Shown: positions 44,125 to 55,124, counted from the first letter of the stretch. The stretch: 64,000 nucleotides of DNA from Marinomonas phaeophyticola (GCF_026966905.1 NZ_JAPUBN010000007.1:1-64000), one strand, 5' to 3'. A program made the numbers and translations. Notes: generated by a model not told the origin, from the letters alone.

Positions 44125-46011
44125 ATGCTGTCAAACCTTAGTTTCAGGTCAAAACTAATCGCCCTTCTTGCTTCTGCGATAGTTGGATTTGTGATTGTGA
44201 CCATCGTAGCGTTAAATGGATTGAATTCTCAGGAGAGCTCTGCCGTAAAACTACAAAGTCTAACTGCGGTTGAAAAGAATCTAGACAGTCTTGCGATTAT
44301 GATGATGGAAAAATATGAAACGCTTAAGTCCGTCGATAACAGTAATTACCAAGAATTCATTAATGACCTGGAAACCAACACGCAAAACTTTGCCAGTACT
44401 CTTGATAATGACATAAAAACCCTTGAAACCAAGACGGGTAAAGATTTACTTCGCAATACTAAAAACCAGTTAGATCAATACTCTATTGCCTTAATTGATC
44501 TTGTTCAGCAACGTCATATTATTGGTTTTGATATCAATTCAGGATTGATGGGATCAATAGAAACCTTAGGGGCTACGGTATTCGAACAGGTGTCATTTCT
44601 AAGTTTGATTAAACAAGAGTTTTTACCCGTTCGAGAAGCTGAAAAAAACTACCTGTTTGATCCTAATGACGAAAACTCAGAAACTTTTCAAACTAAATAC
44701 GATAAATTCTTTAAACGTGTACAAAACTTTGGTTTAGAAGAAAGGTTTGGAGAGGTAATTAACCAGTACTATGATGCTGTTCAAGCTTTCTCATCTCAAG
44801 AGAAAAAGGTCAAAAGTTCAACAGCAGAATTTAACACCCAGCGCACGCTATTTTCCGCTTCACGTTTAGAAACGGGGAATTACATTAAAAAAGTCGTAAC
44901 TGAAGCCCAAAACACAGCAAAATCCATGTCGAATCAAGCCAGCTTCACATTGATTAGCGTCAGCATTATTGTTGCTCTTATTGCCGCGATAATGATGGCT
45001 GGTATTGGTAAAAGCGTTAATAACACCCTGAATCAAATCATCAAAGATTTGGCGAAAGTTAAAGGAGGGGATTTAACCGCTCGCCTTTCTGTCAATGCTA
45101 AACGCAATGATGAATTTGACGCTTTGTGTGGCTCTGTTAATGAAATGACAACAGGCCTGGGATCGGTAGTAAGTGATGTTATTTCTACTACAAAAGAAGT
45201 AAACACCATGGTGAGCAACCTAAACACTTCAGTAAATAGCATTGCCGAAAGTAATAAATCCGTTAGCTTGCAAACCAACTCTCTGGCTGCTGCAACAGAT
45301 GAAATTTCAATGACTATTTCTAGCATATCATCAACAACTGATGATTTAAGTAGACAGTCGCAAGAAACGTATGAGTCTGCTAAAACTGGGGCAGAAACGA
45401 TTAAAGGTGCCCTATCAAACCTTGGCAAGACCGTCGAAGTAGTGACTAAAACCGGCATTCAATTGAATGAACTAGGCCAACTATCTAAAGACATCGATAA
45501 TGTTATTGGCATGATCAACGACCTTGCAAACCAAACTAATCTCTTAGCTCTAAACGCGGCTATCGAAGCGGCAAGAGCTGGTGAAGCGGGTCGAGGTTTC
45601 TCTGTCGTTGCAGATGAAGTGCGCTCATTAGCCGAAAAAACGGTTGATGCTACATCTAAAATCACTGAAATCGTAAGTACAATTCAAGGCTCAACCAAAA
45701 ACGCAATTGAAACCATGGAAAGCGGTCAAGAGAGCTTAAAAGCCATTGAAGAATACGGTGCAAAAGCAGAAACCGCCATGAAAGACATAGAAGAGAACGC
45801 TCAAACGAGCTCTATCTCTTCTGTCGACATGGCGAGGTCTATCCAAGAAGTGTCTAAGACTGCGGTTAGCATGAGCCAAGAAATGGATAGCATTGCACAG
45901 CAATTACAAGGTGATACTGAATCTATCAATAGCATTGCCGGCAATACAAATCACATTCACGATCTAGTAACCGATCTAGATAAGAAAACTCGTGTGTTTA
46001 CAACCAATTAA
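44125..46011 (+). CDS. Methyl-accepting chemotaxis protein, membrane-bound
   Basis: A chemoreceptor of 628 residues, taken from the ATG at 44125 with AAAGGATG upstream; the in-frame ATG at 44101 lacks a ribosome site. Membrane segments at about 8-30 and 277-299 bound a long helical periplasmic sensor domain of about 245 residues (of the kind with a four-helix-bundle HBM look, judged by length and helix content only). HAMP is at about 300-350, then the cytoplasmic hairpin with the tip [20 protein letters not shown] and [20 protein letters not shown] that binds CheA and CheW. It lacks a C-terminal CheR pentapeptide. The ligand is unknown. Confidence 0.93.
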   Translation: MLSNLSFRSKLIALLASAIVGFVIVTIVALNGLNSQESSAVKLQSLTAVEKNLDSLAIMMMEKYETLKSVDNSNYQEFINDLETNTQNFASTLDNDIKTLETKTGKDLLRNTKNQLDQYSIALIDLVQQRHIIGFDINSGLMGSIETLGATVFEQVSFLSLIKQEFLPVREAEKNYLFDPNDENSETFQTKYDKFFKRVQNFGLEERFGEVINQYYDAVQAFSSQEKKVKSSTAEFNTQRTLFSASRLETGNYIKKVVTEAQNTAKSMSNQASFTLISVSIIVALIAAIMMAGIGKSVNNTLNQIIKDLAKVKGGDLTARLSVNAKRNDEFDALCGSVNEMTTGLGSVVSDVISTTKEVNTMVSNLNTSVNSIAESNKSVSLQTNSLAAATDEISMTISSISSTTDDLSRQSQETYESAKTGAETIKGALSNLGKTVEVVTKTGIQLNELGQLSKDIDNVIGMINDLANQTNLLALNAAIEAARAGEAGRGFSVVADEVRSLAEKTVDATSKITEIVSTIQGSTKNAIETMESGQESLKAIEEYGAKAETAMKDIEENAQTSSISSVDMARSIQEVSKTAVSMSQEMDSIAQQLQGDTESINSIAGNTNHIHDLVTDLDKKTRVFTTN

Positions 46012-46044
46012 ACACATAGAATATGTATTTAATATAAACAGACC

Positions 46045-46079
46045 TAAAAAAGCCAGTATTTTGAATACTGGCTTTTTTT
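46045..46079. terminator. Bidirectional terminator between mcp and gltX
   Basis: AAAAAAGCCAGTATT and AATACTGGCTTTTTTT pair fully around TTG, with an A-run on one side and a T-run on the other. It is well placed to end both the receptor gene and the leftward gltX gene. Confidence 0.93.
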
Positions 46080-46103
46080 AGGGCATTTTAAAAGTCGCGC
46101 TTT

Positions 46104-47585
46104 TTATAGGTTCGAAAACTCTTTTTCCCAGCGTTTTGCTTCCTTCTTAGAAGGTCCACCTAATGCATTGACGGCCGTTCTTAGTCGAGCCCTTGATAAA
46201 TCAGGGCCAAGTATAGCCATAGAGTCAAAAACAGATACCGATGCCGTAGAACCAGAAATAGCAACAAACAAAGGAGCAAAGAAATCTTTTGGCTTAACCT
46301 CTAACGCTTGAGCTAACTCTTTTAGGGCTGAGAATATTTCATCTTTTTCCCATGTACGTAATGCTTCAAGCTTCCATAGAGAGAACTGCATTGCTTTACG
46401 TAGAGTTTCTTCCTCCATCTTCATACTAGAAAAGTCTTCTTTAGTCACTGGTAGCAGACCTTTTAAGAAGAAACCAGCCACATCGGCAACATCTGAAAAC
46501 TTTTCGACACGAGGAATGATCAAAGGCAAAATTTGCATCAAGTATTCAGGATTTAACGCCCAATCAACAAACTTAGACGCAAATTGATCGTGCGTTAAAT
46601 TTTCACGAATCCAAGTACCATTTAGCCAGCTCAGTTTTTCTACATCAAAAACAGGACCACCTAAAGATACACGCTGTATATCAAAATTCTCAACCATTTC
46701 ATCAAGAGTAAACTTCTCTCTCTCATCTGGCATAGACCAACCCATACGACCTAGATAATTGATTACTGCTTCAGGTAAATAGCCCATACGCTGATAATAC
46801 AGAATACTGGTCGGATTTTTACGCTTCGATAATTTTGATTTGTCTGGGTTACGTAACAAAGGCATATGACACAGTGTTGGCATTTCCCAATCAAAATATT
46901 GATAAAGAAGAATGTGCTTAGGTGCAGAATTAATCCATTCTTCTCCACGAATAACGTGAGTAATCTTCATTAAATGATCGTCAACCACATTCGCAAGATG
47001 GTAAGTAGGCATGCCATCTGCTTTTAGCAGCACTTGCATATCTACCTGAGACCATTCGATCTCAATCTGTCCTCGCAGCATATCCTCTACAACACAAGTC
47101 CCTTCTTCAGGAATTTTCATCCTAATTACATAAGGCGTTCCTGCGTCAAGTTTCGCTTGTATTTCATCTTCGCTCAACAACAAGGCTCTACCATCGTACT
47201 TTTGCTGTTGCCCTTGTGCTTTTTGTTCCTCACGCATCAGATCTAATTCTTCAGACGTTTCGAATGCATAAAAAGCATGACCTTTTTCAACTAACTCTTT
47301 TGCATAGTCAGCATAAATATCACCGCGCTCACTTTGACGATAAGGACCATAAGGGCCTCCAACATCAGGACCTTCAGCCCAATCTAAACCTAACCAGCGC
47401 ATCGCATCCAAAATCATTTTTTCTGATTCTGGCGTACTACGAGTTTGATCCGTATCTTCGATACGAAGAATGAACTTACCGCCCATCTTTTGAGCAAAAG
47501 CCATATTAAACAGTGCTATATAGGCGGTTCCAACATGAGGATCACCTGTTGGTGAAGGCGCTATGCGAGTTCTTACTTCAGACAT
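46104..47585 (-). CDS. gltX: Glutamate--tRNA ligase
   Basis: A class I aminoacyl-tRNA synthetase of 493 residues that charges tRNA-Glu with glutamate. The HIGH-type motif is [18 protein letters not shown], and the KMSKS-type motif appears as [11 protein letters not shown] near residue 253. RVAPSPTG is here [13 protein letters not shown]. It has the C-terminal anticodon-binding helical domain and normal length. It is an isolated gene, convergent with the chemoreceptor and separated by the terminator. No duplicate or GlnRS-like gene is seen. Confidence 0.96.
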   Translation of the reverse strand: MSEVRTRIAPSPTGDPHVGTAYIALFNMAFAQKMGGKFILRIEDTDQTRSTPESEKMILDAMRWLGLDWAEGPDVGGPYGPYRQSERGDIYADYAKELVEKGHAFYAFETSEELDLMREEQKAQGQQQKYDGRALLLSEDEIQAKLDAGTPYVIRMKIPEEGTCVVEDMLRGQIEIEWSQVDMQVLLKADGMPTYHLANVVDDHLMKITHVIRGEEWINSAPKHILLYQYFDWEMPTLCHMPLLRNPDKSKLSKRKNPTSILYYQRMGYLPEAVINYLGRMGWSMPDEREKFTLDEMVENFDIQRVSLGGPVFDVEKLSWLNGTWIRENLTHDQFASKFVDWALNPEYLMQILPLIIPRVEKFSDVADVAGFFLKGLLPVTKEDFSSMKMEEETLRKAMQFSLWKLEALRTWEKDEIFSALKELAQALEVKPKDFFAPLFVAISGSTASVSVFDSMAILGPDLSRARLRTAVNALGGPSKKEAKRWEKEFSNL

Positions 47586-47671
47586 GAGTTCTCTCTTTTA
47601 TCCTGTTTCAAATTTGGAAGCATTATAATCTTGTTTACAATAGAAAAGTACGCCAACGCATGATTTCTTTT

Positions 47672-48523
47672 CTATTCTCGTCCTACACATGGATACACAA
47701 GTTGAGATAGTCGCACTCCAACTTCAATATCGGTTTTTAACGTTACGAGCCGGCGACTTAATAAGCATTGCTCATAATGACCAGACAGTTTTTGTTGCTG
47801 TTTGTCGGTAAAACGAGAAAGGTCATTATAAATTGATTCGATGTTTGTGGCTTTTTGCATAATGGCTAAAGCCGTTTTAGGGCCAATCCCCATCACCCCA
47901 GGAATACGATTGGTTGTGTCTCCAACTAAAGCCCAATAGTCCCCTAGCTGATCACATAAAACCCCATACTTTTCTTCCGCCCAAATACGGTCATAGCCTA
48001 TTTTCGAAAAACAGTCGTATTGTAGAATATTTTCATCTGATAAGAGCTGAGAAAAACCTTTATCCGTTGATATAATGTAAGACTTAATGCTGTTCTCCGC
48101 CGCCTTGACAGCAAGAGTGGCAATAATGTCATCTGCTTCTAGACCCGTTAACCGTATAGAAACAATCCCATTAAAGCGAAACAATTCGGCAAATTTAGGC
48201 AAGGCATCCAGCAGTACATCATCCATAGGGACTCTGCCAAGTTTATATTCAGGAAACACTTCATGGCGCCATGTTTTTCCACTTGAGTCAAAGACGACAA
48301 TGGCGTGACTAGGTAAAAATTGCTTTGTAAGTCTAGCAAGTGCATCGATTGAAGCACTTTGAGTACGCTCAATACGCCTCTTTATGTCCTGTTCACTTTC
48401 TAGTGCAGCATAAAGACGCCTAATAAGATTCAGCCCATCGATAAGAAGTATTTTTTTTGCACAAATTACCTTATTTATTTTTCCATAATGAGTGATAACC
48501 TTAATAATATAAAAGAGTAACAT
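47672..48523 (-). CDS. xni: Flap endonuclease Xni (ExoIX-like)
   Basis: A 5'-3' exonuclease-domain protein that corresponds to the N-terminal domain of DNA polymerase I standing alone. Domain features are ILLIDGLNLIRRLYA at the N-terminus, VFDSSGKTWRHEVFPEYK, GLEADDIIATLAV, STDKGFSQLL and GDTTNRIPGVMGIGPKTA, with the acidic metal ligands and helix-hairpin-helix. The annotated ATG at 48523 adds about 22 residues that have no counterpart in homologues. The real start is probably near GTAATTTGTGC (48467-48457), either an ATT, or a TTG if one A were missing from the A8 run that follows. Confidence 0.87.
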   Translation of the reverse strand: MLLFYIIKVITHYGKINKVICAKKILLIDGLNLIRRLYAALESEQDIKRRIERTQSASIDALARLTKQFLPSHAIVVFDSSGKTWRHEVFPEYKLGRVPMDDVLLDALPKFAELFRFNGIVSIRLTGLEADDIIATLAVKAAENSIKSYIISTDKGFSQLLSDENILQYDCFSKIGYDRIWAEEKYGVLCDQLGDYWALVGDTTNRIPGVMGIGPKTALAIMQKATNIESIYNDLSRFTDKQQQKLSGHYEQCLLSRRLVTLKTDIEVGVRLSQLVYPCVGRE

Positions 48524-48569
48524 GAAATTTGTTACTCTTTACCTGCTCATTAATTTAGAAGGATTAAAA

Positions 48570-49826
48570 ATGACCCATATTAATCAATACTCGTATGCAG
48601 CTGCAATCTCATTTTCTTTACTGGCATCTAACTACGGATATTCTACTGAAGCGAATATTAATGCGGTCATAGGCCTTGGTTCTAGCCAAATTGTAGAACA
48701 AAACTTACAAAGTGCCGAACCACAGCTACCCATTACCAGTGGCAGCCTACTCCCTCTTGATAGCATGTTTACTGGGATATCAACGGCCTTAGATAACCAT
48801 TTAACCCAATGGATAAAACACTTAAATCAAGAAGTGAAAGTCGAACATAAATCGAGAGACTTAAGCTTTCAGGGACAATTAACTCAAGTCACTCAGGCTA
48901 CATTTGCCTTAATAATCAATAAAAAGTCAGTATTGTTGCCAATATCCGACTTTTACTTAATACCAAGTAATAGCCCATCCCAATTGAACCACACGGAAAA
49001 AAATACCTATACCGGCAATATCACCTATCAGACGCCTTCATTGTCTTGGCAACCAAAACTCAGCATTCTTTTCCAAGAAGATTTCGTTAAGCTCATCGAG
49101 AATGCACTAATATCAAATTTATCAAACAAAAATTTAACCCTACAAGACCCCATTTTGCATTTATCGCAAACACCCTCGTCTAATGTCAGATTCAAAAGTG
49201 AAAGAGCATTCGCGGTCGCTGACATGGCATCACCATCCGTCAATTATGCGAACGATGAAATTATCATTCCTTTGAATAACAGAAAGCTAGACATTGAACC
49301 ATTAACCGAATATTTGATACCGATTCAACAACAAAAACTGAAGATTTTAAAACGGACCATTAAATCAACCGTCTCAACCCACCCTCAATTTTTAGGGGAA
49401 CAGACATTAGGTTTCCAACAGGCCTATGAAGTGAAATTAGACAAAGAAACCCTGCCAGGGAATTACCAAACTTATTGGCAGCAACAAGATTTATACTTGC
49501 CAAGTAACAATATTTTTTTAGAGCAAACCCGGTTAGATCAAATACTAGAGCTAACACCTAATCAAAGCCATGACCTAGAAGGAAAATTAACCTTAGTTAA
49601 TGCCTCCGGTAGAAGCCTACCTCTTTCTCAAACATGGGAGCTAGAGATAAAAAACCTATCAGTTCAAAAGCAAAACTATAACATCTCTCACAACATGAAT
49701 GGCATTATAACTAATACCTCTGGCGCCATGTCAGAACCAAATGGAATCCATTCACGACGCTTCATCGGAAGCTTACCTCCGAAACAAACAAAAACACTAC
49801 GCTACACCGTAACATTGACACAATAA
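48570..49826 (+). CDS. DUF4139-like periplasmic protein
   Basis: The protein has 418 residues from the ATG at 48570, preceded by GAAGGATT. A longer frame from 48522 runs into xni and lacks a ribosome site. It starts with a hydrophobic segment suited to a signal peptide (SYAAAISFSLLASNYGYS). The middle, ITYQTPSLSWQPKLSILF and ENALISNLSNKNLTLQDPIL, follows the beta-strand pattern of DUF4139, and the tail (GSLPPKQTKTLRYTVTLTQ) fits its last strand. Members of this group have no firm function. The gene is divergent from xni, with the starts about 45 to 100 bases apart, and lies before tolC, which is a separate unit. Confidence 0.65.
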   Translation: MTHINQYSYAAAISFSLLASNYGYSTEANINAVIGLGSSQIVEQNLQSAEPQLPITSGSLLPLDSMFTGISTALDNHLTQWIKHLNQEVKVEHKSRDLSFQGQLTQVTQATFALIINKKSVLLPISDFYLIPSNSPSQLNHTEKNTYTGNITYQTPSLSWQPKLSILFQEDFVKLIENALISNLSNKNLTLQDPILHLSQTPSSNVRFKSERAFAVADMASPSVNYANDEIIIPLNNRKLDIEPLTEYLIPIQQQKLKILKRTIKSTVSTHPQFLGEQTLGFQQAYEVKLDKETLPGNYQTYWQQQDLYLPSNNIFLEQTRLDQILELTPNQSHDLEGKLTLVNASGRSLPLSQTWELEIKNLSVQKQNYNISHNMNGIITNTSGAMSEPNGIHSRRFIGSLPPKQTKTLRYTVTLTQ

Positions 49827-49969
49827 TAGGGCATTCCTATAAACAACGAATGGCAGACATTTAGTCAATATGGCTGCCATTCATGTAAGATATACCAATA
49901 AGATAGCTGTGCAATGATATCTTCTAAGGTAATATTATTATTTTTCATACTTAAAGGCATAACATATTC

Positions 49970-51274
49970 ATGAAAAAACATATTCTAGCGACGTTTATTG
50001 CGGCGGCCAGTATTAGTAACCTATACGCTGAATCATTATTTGAAGTGTACAAGCTGGCGCAAGAACACGATCCAAGCTTACGAGCAGCGGCAGCCACTTA
50101 CGACGCTCAAAAAGAAGAAGTCACCATTACAAAAGGCAATTTATACCCAAGCATTACCTTTAATGGAAACCTTGGATATACAAATAGTGACAGCAGATCA
50201 TACGATGGTTCTACCCTATCGAATGCCCTATCACTAAATATGAACTACCCCATTTATTCCCCTGCGTTAGGTTATGCGGTTGATGCTGTTGAAATCAATT
50301 TCGATAGCGCGGCCATTAATTATGAAAACGCCAAGGAAAATTTAGCTCTAATTTCATTGACCGAGTATTTTGACTTACTAACAGCACAAGCAACGCTGAA
50401 AAATACAGAAGCTCAAGTATTAAGTAACGCCAGTCAACTGGATAGAGTTAAAAAACAATTTGATGTGGGCTTAGTCTCAATCACCGACTTGCAAGATGCT
50501 CAAGCCGCCTATGATGCCGTAAAAGTAAACTCTTTATCCGCTTATTCAAGCGTTTTAAAAGCTCAACAAGCTTTATTTCAAAGAACCGGTAAACAGATTA
50601 CTTCAATCCCTGAACTATCAAAGGGCTATAAAATCCAACTTGATAATGACTTAACTGTTGAGCAATTAATTAAACAGGCAAAAGTACAAAACACGGACAT
50701 TAAAACGCTTGATTTGGCCGTTCAAGCAGCTGAAAAGAATATTCAAATTGAAAAATCCAATGGTCGATCACCTACCGTCGTTCTTACCGGTGCATTAAGT
50801 CAATCTGATGCGGATTCATCCCCAAATAAAAGCTCTGATGGTAATTCAACTGATGCCTCTATTGGTATCGGAGTCAGTGTTCCACTCTACAAGGGTGGTG
50901 CGATAAATGCGTCTGTTAGGAAAGCGTCTTCAACCGCTGAAGCCGTTAGAGAAAACCGCGCTGCAGCAATACAAACGCTAGAACTTAACTTACGCAGCCT
51001 ATATCTTGACCTTGAAACGTCCGTGGCTCAAATAGAAGCACAATCGCAACTGGTAAAATCAAGAACAAGTGCCTTAGAAGCGACTCAAGCAGGCTATGAC
51101 GCAGGGATTCGTAATCTTGTTGAGTTATTAACAGCGCAATCAAACCTTTATGACGCTCAGAATACTTATCAGCAGCTTCGCTATGGTTTTGTCGTTCAAA
51201 AGTTAAATCTATTAGAACTTACAGGTAATTTATCTGAAGATGAAATTCGTAAGTTAGGAGCTTGGTTGAAGTAA
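49970..51274 (+). CDS. tolC: TolC family outer membrane channel
   Basis: An outer-membrane efflux protein of 434 residues, exit duct for tripartite pumps and type I secretion. It has a signal peptide (MKKHILATFIAAASISNLYAE), two repeated OEP domains (starting at about 22 and 235), and the TolC-type openings LFEVYKLAQEHDPSLRAAAA and later NLVELLTAQSNLYDAQ. Length and the motif VGLVSITDLQDAQAAYDAV match TolC proper rather than CusC-type lipoproteins; no lipobox is present. No pump genes are adjacent, as is usual for tolC. A terminator follows. Confidence 0.93.
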   Translation: MKKHILATFIAAASISNLYAESLFEVYKLAQEHDPSLRAAAATYDAQKEEVTITKGNLYPSITFNGNLGYTNSDSRSYDGSTLSNALSLNMNYPIYSPALGYAVDAVEINFDSAAINYENAKENLALISLTEYFDLLTAQATLKNTEAQVLSNASQLDRVKKQFDVGLVSITDLQDAQAAYDAVKVNSLSAYSSVLKAQQALFQRTGKQITSIPELSKGYKIQLDNDLTVEQLIKQAKVQNTDIKTLDLAVQAAEKNIQIEKSNGRSPTVVLTGALSQSDADSSPNKSSDGNSTDASIGIGVSVPLYKGGAINASVRKASSTAEAVRENRAAAIQTLELNLRSLYLDLETSVAQIEAQSQLVKSRTSALEATQAGYDAGIRNLVELLTAQSNLYDAQNTYQQLRYGFVVQKLNLLELTGNLSEDEIRKLGAWLK

Positions 51275-51285
51275 CTACTAAGCTA

Positions 51286-51329
51286 TAATAAAAAGCCTCA
51301 CCATAAAGATATGATGAGGCTTTTTATTA
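51286..51329. terminator. Bidirectional terminator after tolC
   Basis: TAATAAAAAGCCTCA pairs with TGAGGCTTTTTATTA, a 15-bp perfect stem, followed by T-rich sequence on both strands. It separates tolC from the leftward apeB gene. Confidence 0.93.
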
Positions 51330-51389
51330 GACCAAGAGAAAAAGGCTTTATTTAACACCTTAAAAGCGAACCGAATATAGCAAAGCGCC

Positions 51390-52700
51390 TTACTCTTCTT
51401 CTGAAGACATTAGCACTGGTGTATTGATAAAACGAGCCAACACTTTAGAGAGACCATAAGCATCTTCGCTACCTGCTAACTCTCGAATTGAATGCATTCC
51501 AAATGTGGGCAATCCTATATCAATAGTTGGAACACCAATTCCACCGGCCATAATAGGACCTACCGTACTACCACACGCCATATCAGAACGAACCACAAAC
51601 GTTTGCACTTCATACCCTTCCTGCTTAGCTAGATCACGATAGATACCAGCTGTTTCACTGTTTGTCGCGTAGCGTTGATTACTGTTTACTTTAATAACTG
51701 CACCAGAGTTAATCATGGGCGCGTGTAATTTATCGTGCTTAGCCGAATAATTCGGGTGTAATCCATGAGAATTATCTGCTGATATCAGCATAGAGCGATT
51801 AATGGCTTGAACAAAGTGCTCAGGATTTGGAGATAATCGCTGTAATACATCCTCCAAGAAAGGACCGTTGGCTCCACTGGTCGATAAACTGCCCACTTCT
51901 TCATGATCCGTACAAATCAATAATGCAGGTTGATGACTTTCTTTAGCCGCTAATAAAGCGTCTAAGCCAACAAAGCAGCTTAACAGATTGTCTAATCGAG
52001 CAGAGCAAATAAACTCCTTATGTAAACCCACAAGCGAAGGGGCTTGAGTGTCATAAAGAGACAATTCAAAATCTAAGATCTCAGCCCCTCCTAATGTTGG
52101 ATGCTGTTTACGAACTTGTTTCATCAAAACCGATTGCAGCTCAAGTTCTGATTTAGCTAGACCTAAGATTGGCAACATTTCTTCCTGTGGATTCACTGAA
52201 AAGCCGTCATTTGCACTTCGATTCAAATGGATAGCCAAATTAGGAACAACAGCAATGGGGTCTTTAAAATCGATTAAACGACTTATACGCTCCCCTGAAT
52301 CTAACTTTAATGTGATACGTCCTGCCAAAGAAAGATCGCGATCAAGCCATGTGTGTAAAAGCACACCACCATATATTTCAACACCCAACTGATGATAGCC
52401 AGAACGTACTACATGAGCATTGGGTTTTAACTTCAAACATGGACTATCTGTATGGCCACCAATCATTCGCCAACCGGAACTATGAAAATTTAGCGTGGGA
52501 GTAGTGAAAGCAATAATCGACGATGCATTGCGCGTTACAAAATACTGACCACCTTCTTCAATCACCCAATGGTCTTTTTCTTTTAACTCTTTAAACCCCT
52601 TATCGAGCAAGGTAGCTTTCATACTATCTACAGCATGAAAAGGCGTCGGTGAATTGTGCAAAAATGATAATAGAGACTGATTAAAAGCTTGATTTTTCAT
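51390..52700 (-). CDS. apeB: M18 family aminopeptidase
   Basis: An aspartyl-aminopeptidase-type metallopeptidase of 436 residues. Metal and catalytic motifs are present: GGHTDSPCLKLKPN (His94 region), ICTDHEEVGSLSTSGANG, SADNSHGLHPN and the closing GIGVPTIDIGLPTFGMHS. The M18 enzyme is a cytosolic dodecamer that removes Asp or Glu from peptide ends. The N-terminus QSLLSFLHNSPTPFHAVDSM is typical. It is a single gene, convergent with tolC and divergent from prc. Confidence 0.94.
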   Translation of the reverse strand: MKNQAFNQSLLSFLHNSPTPFHAVDSMKATLLDKGFKELKEKDHWVIEEGGQYFVTRNASSIIAFTTPTLNFHSSGWRMIGGHTDSPCLKLKPNAHVVRSGYHQLGVEIYGGVLLHTWLDRDLSLAGRITLKLDSGERISRLIDFKDPIAVVPNLAIHLNRSANDGFSVNPQEEMLPILGLAKSELELQSVLMKQVRKQHPTLGGAEILDFELSLYDTQAPSLVGLHKEFICSARLDNLLSCFVGLDALLAAKESHQPALLICTDHEEVGSLSTSGANGPFLEDVLQRLSPNPEHFVQAINRSMLISADNSHGLHPNYSAKHDKLHAPMINSGAVIKVNSNQRYATNSETAGIYRDLAKQEGYEVQTFVVRSDMACGSTVGPIMAGGIGVPTIDIGLPTFGMHSIRELAGSEDAYGLSKVLARFINTPVLMSSEEE

Positions 52701-52820
52701 AATTTTTTGAAATGCCTGAATCTAAAAAAGACTTTTTAACGGATTAACTGGTCATATTGCATCATGTCTAATATGATTTCAAAATGAATATGGATAATTA
52801 TTTAAGAGAACCGAATCCAG

Positions 52821-54830
52821 ATGAATTATAAACACTTATTTATATGCCTTTTAATGGGGGCAACGCTTTCTGCCTCCCATACGTTTGCTTACAACAAGCT
52901 TAAGCCATTAGACGAAAATAAAGAAGTATCTCAACAACTCGTTGAAATACTAGAACGAGTTCACTATAACAAAACCGTCATCAATGATGAAATATCCTCA
53001 ATGGCTTTCAATCATTATTTAGATTATTTAGACCCAAGTAAAAGCTTCTTTCTACAAAGTGATATAGATTCTTTCTCCAAGTATAAGCTTACTTTTGATG
53101 ACGCGTTAAGGTCTGGAGACACCGAAGTCGCCTACACTATTTACAATGTATTTCTAGAGCATTTGGAAACCAGACTAAATAAACTAATAGCAGACTTACC
53201 CGCTATGATTAAAGGATTTGATTACACCAAAGACGAAGTGCTTAATATCGACCCAGATCAATTAAACTGGTCAGATACGCAAGCAGAACTGGATGAGATA
53301 TGGCGTAAACGAATCAAGAATAGAGCCTTAATTCTGAAAATGAATGACCAAACTGAGGAAAAAATAATTGAATCCTTAACAAGGCGCTATAAAAATCAAC
53401 TGAAGCAAATTGAACAAACCGACGAAATAGATATTTTTCAAATTTTTGCTAACTCAATAACCGCCAGCTTGGATCCTCATACAAGTTATTTTGCGCCGCG
53501 AGCATCGGAAACCTTCAATATCAATATGAGTCTGTCTCTTGAAGGGATTGGCGCCGTTTTACAACAGGAAGATGAAGCAACCAAAGTTGTTCGATTGGTT
53601 CCTGGTGGCCCGGCGGCCTCTCAAAGTGACCTTGCACCGAATGACAAAATTATTGCCGTCGGTCAAGACGGCGAGGAGATGATTGATGTTGTTGGTATGA
53701 GATTAGATGATGTCGTTGATATGATTCGAGGAGAAAGAGATACCGCGGTGAACCTTGAAATTATCCCGTCTAAAGGTAATGGGCAGACTAGCAAAATCAT
53801 TTCTATTATTCGTAAAAAGGTAAAACTAGAAGACCAATCTGCACAAAAACATATTGTGGAGATTGAGCGAAACGGTGAAAACTATAAAATAGGTGTTATA
53901 AAACTACCTACTTTTTATTCTGACTTTGCCGCCATTCAAGCGGGAGACCAAAACTACAAAAGCTCCACTCGCGACACGAAAAGGTTGATTGAAGAACTGA
54001 GAAAAGAAGACATTTCAGGGTTAATTCTCGATTTACGAGGCAACGGTGGAGGCTCTTTACAAGAAGCCAACGCTCTTGCAGGATTATTTATCCCCTCAGG
54101 GCCAACTGTTCAAATCCGGGATGCCAGCGGAAGAGTCAGTATTTTAGGAGATCAAGATCGCAGTGTAACCTATAGTGGTCCAATGGCTATCTTGGTAAAT
54201 CGCATGAGCGCCTCTGCCTCAGAAATCGTTGCCGGAGCGTTACAGGATTATGGGCGCAGTATCATCCTTGGAGGGCAAACATTCGGCAAAGGTACGGTGC
54301 AAGTTCTACAAGCGCTTGATAAAGGCCAATTGAAAATCACTCAAGCTAAGTTCTACCGAGTATCTGGGGAAAGCACGCAACACAAGGGCGTCGTCCCTGA
54401 TATTACCTTCCCTTCGTTACTTGATGAAGATACGGTGGGGGAAAGCGCTTTAGACAACCCTTTACCTTGGGATCAAATCCACGAAACGCGCTACCCTGTT
54501 TATTGGGATATTCCATCAATAACACCAAAGTTAACGAAAGAGCACAACAGACGCATAAAACAAGACCCTAATTTCATTTCAGTGATAGAACAAATCGATT
54601 ACATCAAAGAAAGAACGGAGAATATAAAGACGATCTCTCTAAATGAACAAGACAGACTTGAGCAACAAAAGAAAGGTGAACAGGATGAAATTGCTCGTGA
54701 AAATAAACGTCGCGAAGCACTTGGGCTAGAGCTCATTGAATCGGTTGACGACATTGTTCCAACAGACGAAGACAGTTATGAACATGAAGCCGGTGAAATA
54801 TTATTAGACTTCATTTCATTGAATCAATAA
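52821..54830 (+). CDS. prc: Tail-specific protease Prc (Tsp)
   Basis: A periplasmic C-terminal processing protease of 669 residues. It has a signal peptide (FICLLMGATLSASHTFA), an N-terminal helical domain (DPSKSFFLQSDIDSF), a PDZ domain (about 225-320; GIGAVLQQEDEATKVVRLVP), an S41 domain with the catalytic Ser in MSASASEIVAGAL near 464-468 and Lys490 in FGKGTVQ, and a C-terminal helical tail rich in charged residues (EQDRLEQQKKGEQDEIAREN). Prc trims lipoprotein and penicillin-binding protein tails and degrades ssrA-tagged proteins. Length matches the long Prc form. It stands alone. Confidence 0.95.
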   Translation: MNYKHLFICLLMGATLSASHTFAYNKLKPLDENKEVSQQLVEILERVHYNKTVINDEISSMAFNHYLDYLDPSKSFFLQSDIDSFSKYKLTFDDALRSGDTEVAYTIYNVFLEHLETRLNKLIADLPAMIKGFDYTKDEVLNIDPDQLNWSDTQAELDEIWRKRIKNRALILKMNDQTEEKIIESLTRRYKNQLKQIEQTDEIDIFQIFANSITASLDPHTSYFAPRASETFNINMSLSLEGIGAVLQQEDEATKVVRLVPGGPAASQSDLAPNDKIIAVGQDGEEMIDVVGMRLDDVVDMIRGERDTAVNLEIIPSKGNGQTSKIISIIRKKVKLEDQSAQKHIVEIERNGENYKIGVIKLPTFYSDFAAIQAGDQNYKSSTRDTKRLIEELRKEDISGLILDLRGNGGGSLQEANALAGLFIPSGPTVQIRDASGRVSILGDQDRSVTYSGPMAILVNRMSASASEIVAGALQDYGRSIILGGQTFGKGTVQVLQALDKGQLKITQAKFYRVSGESTQHKGVVPDITFPSLLDEDTVGESALDNPLPWDQIHETRYPVYWDIPSITPKLTKEHNRRIKQDPNFISVIEQIDYIKERTENIKTISLNEQDRLEQQKKGEQDEIARENKRREALGLELIESVDDIVPTDEDSYEHEAGEILLDFISLNQ

Positions 54831-54845
54831 AGATCGTTAGGATTT

Positions 54846-54883
54846 CTAGGTAACTTGTCTCTCATTACAGATAAGTTACCTAG
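54846..54883. terminator. Hairpin between prc and the DUF2788 gene
   Basis: CTAGGTAACTT and AAGTTACCTAG make a perfect 11-bp stem around a 16-base loop. It lies where the two genes converge. No T-run follows, so efficiency is uncertain. Confidence 0.5.
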
Positions 54884-54914
54884 ACAAACAGCCACAAATG
54901 TCCCGCTTTTCTAT

Positions 54915-55124
54915 TTACCCAGAGAAACCAGTTAACAGTTCTATGATAATCCCTTTAAGTGCGAACGCCATCATCCCCAAACCTAGACCACCTACAATTA
55001 TAAAAGTACCGAGGCGGCCCGCATTGGCTCTGCGCGCTAAATCAAACATAATAAACAGTAAAAAAAGACACAACCCGGATACCATTACTGTCATCATAAT
55101 GGATTCAAACTCTTCTATTTCCAT
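54915..55124 (-). CDS. DUF2788 small membrane protein
   Basis: A protein of 69 residues with two membrane segments (VMVSGLCLFLLFIMFDLARR and TFIIVGGLGLGMMAFALKGI) joined by the basic loop RRANAGRLGTF. That loop with its flanks is the signature of DUF2788, common in gammaproteobacteria, often of 65-75 residues. The function is unknown. It ends 31 bases past the convergent hairpin and is divergent from the ybfE-like gene by 28 bases. Confidence 0.85.
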   Translation of the reverse strand: MEIEEFESIMMTVMVSGLCLFLLFIMFDLARRANAGRLGTFIIVGGLGLGMMAFALKGIIIELLTGFSG

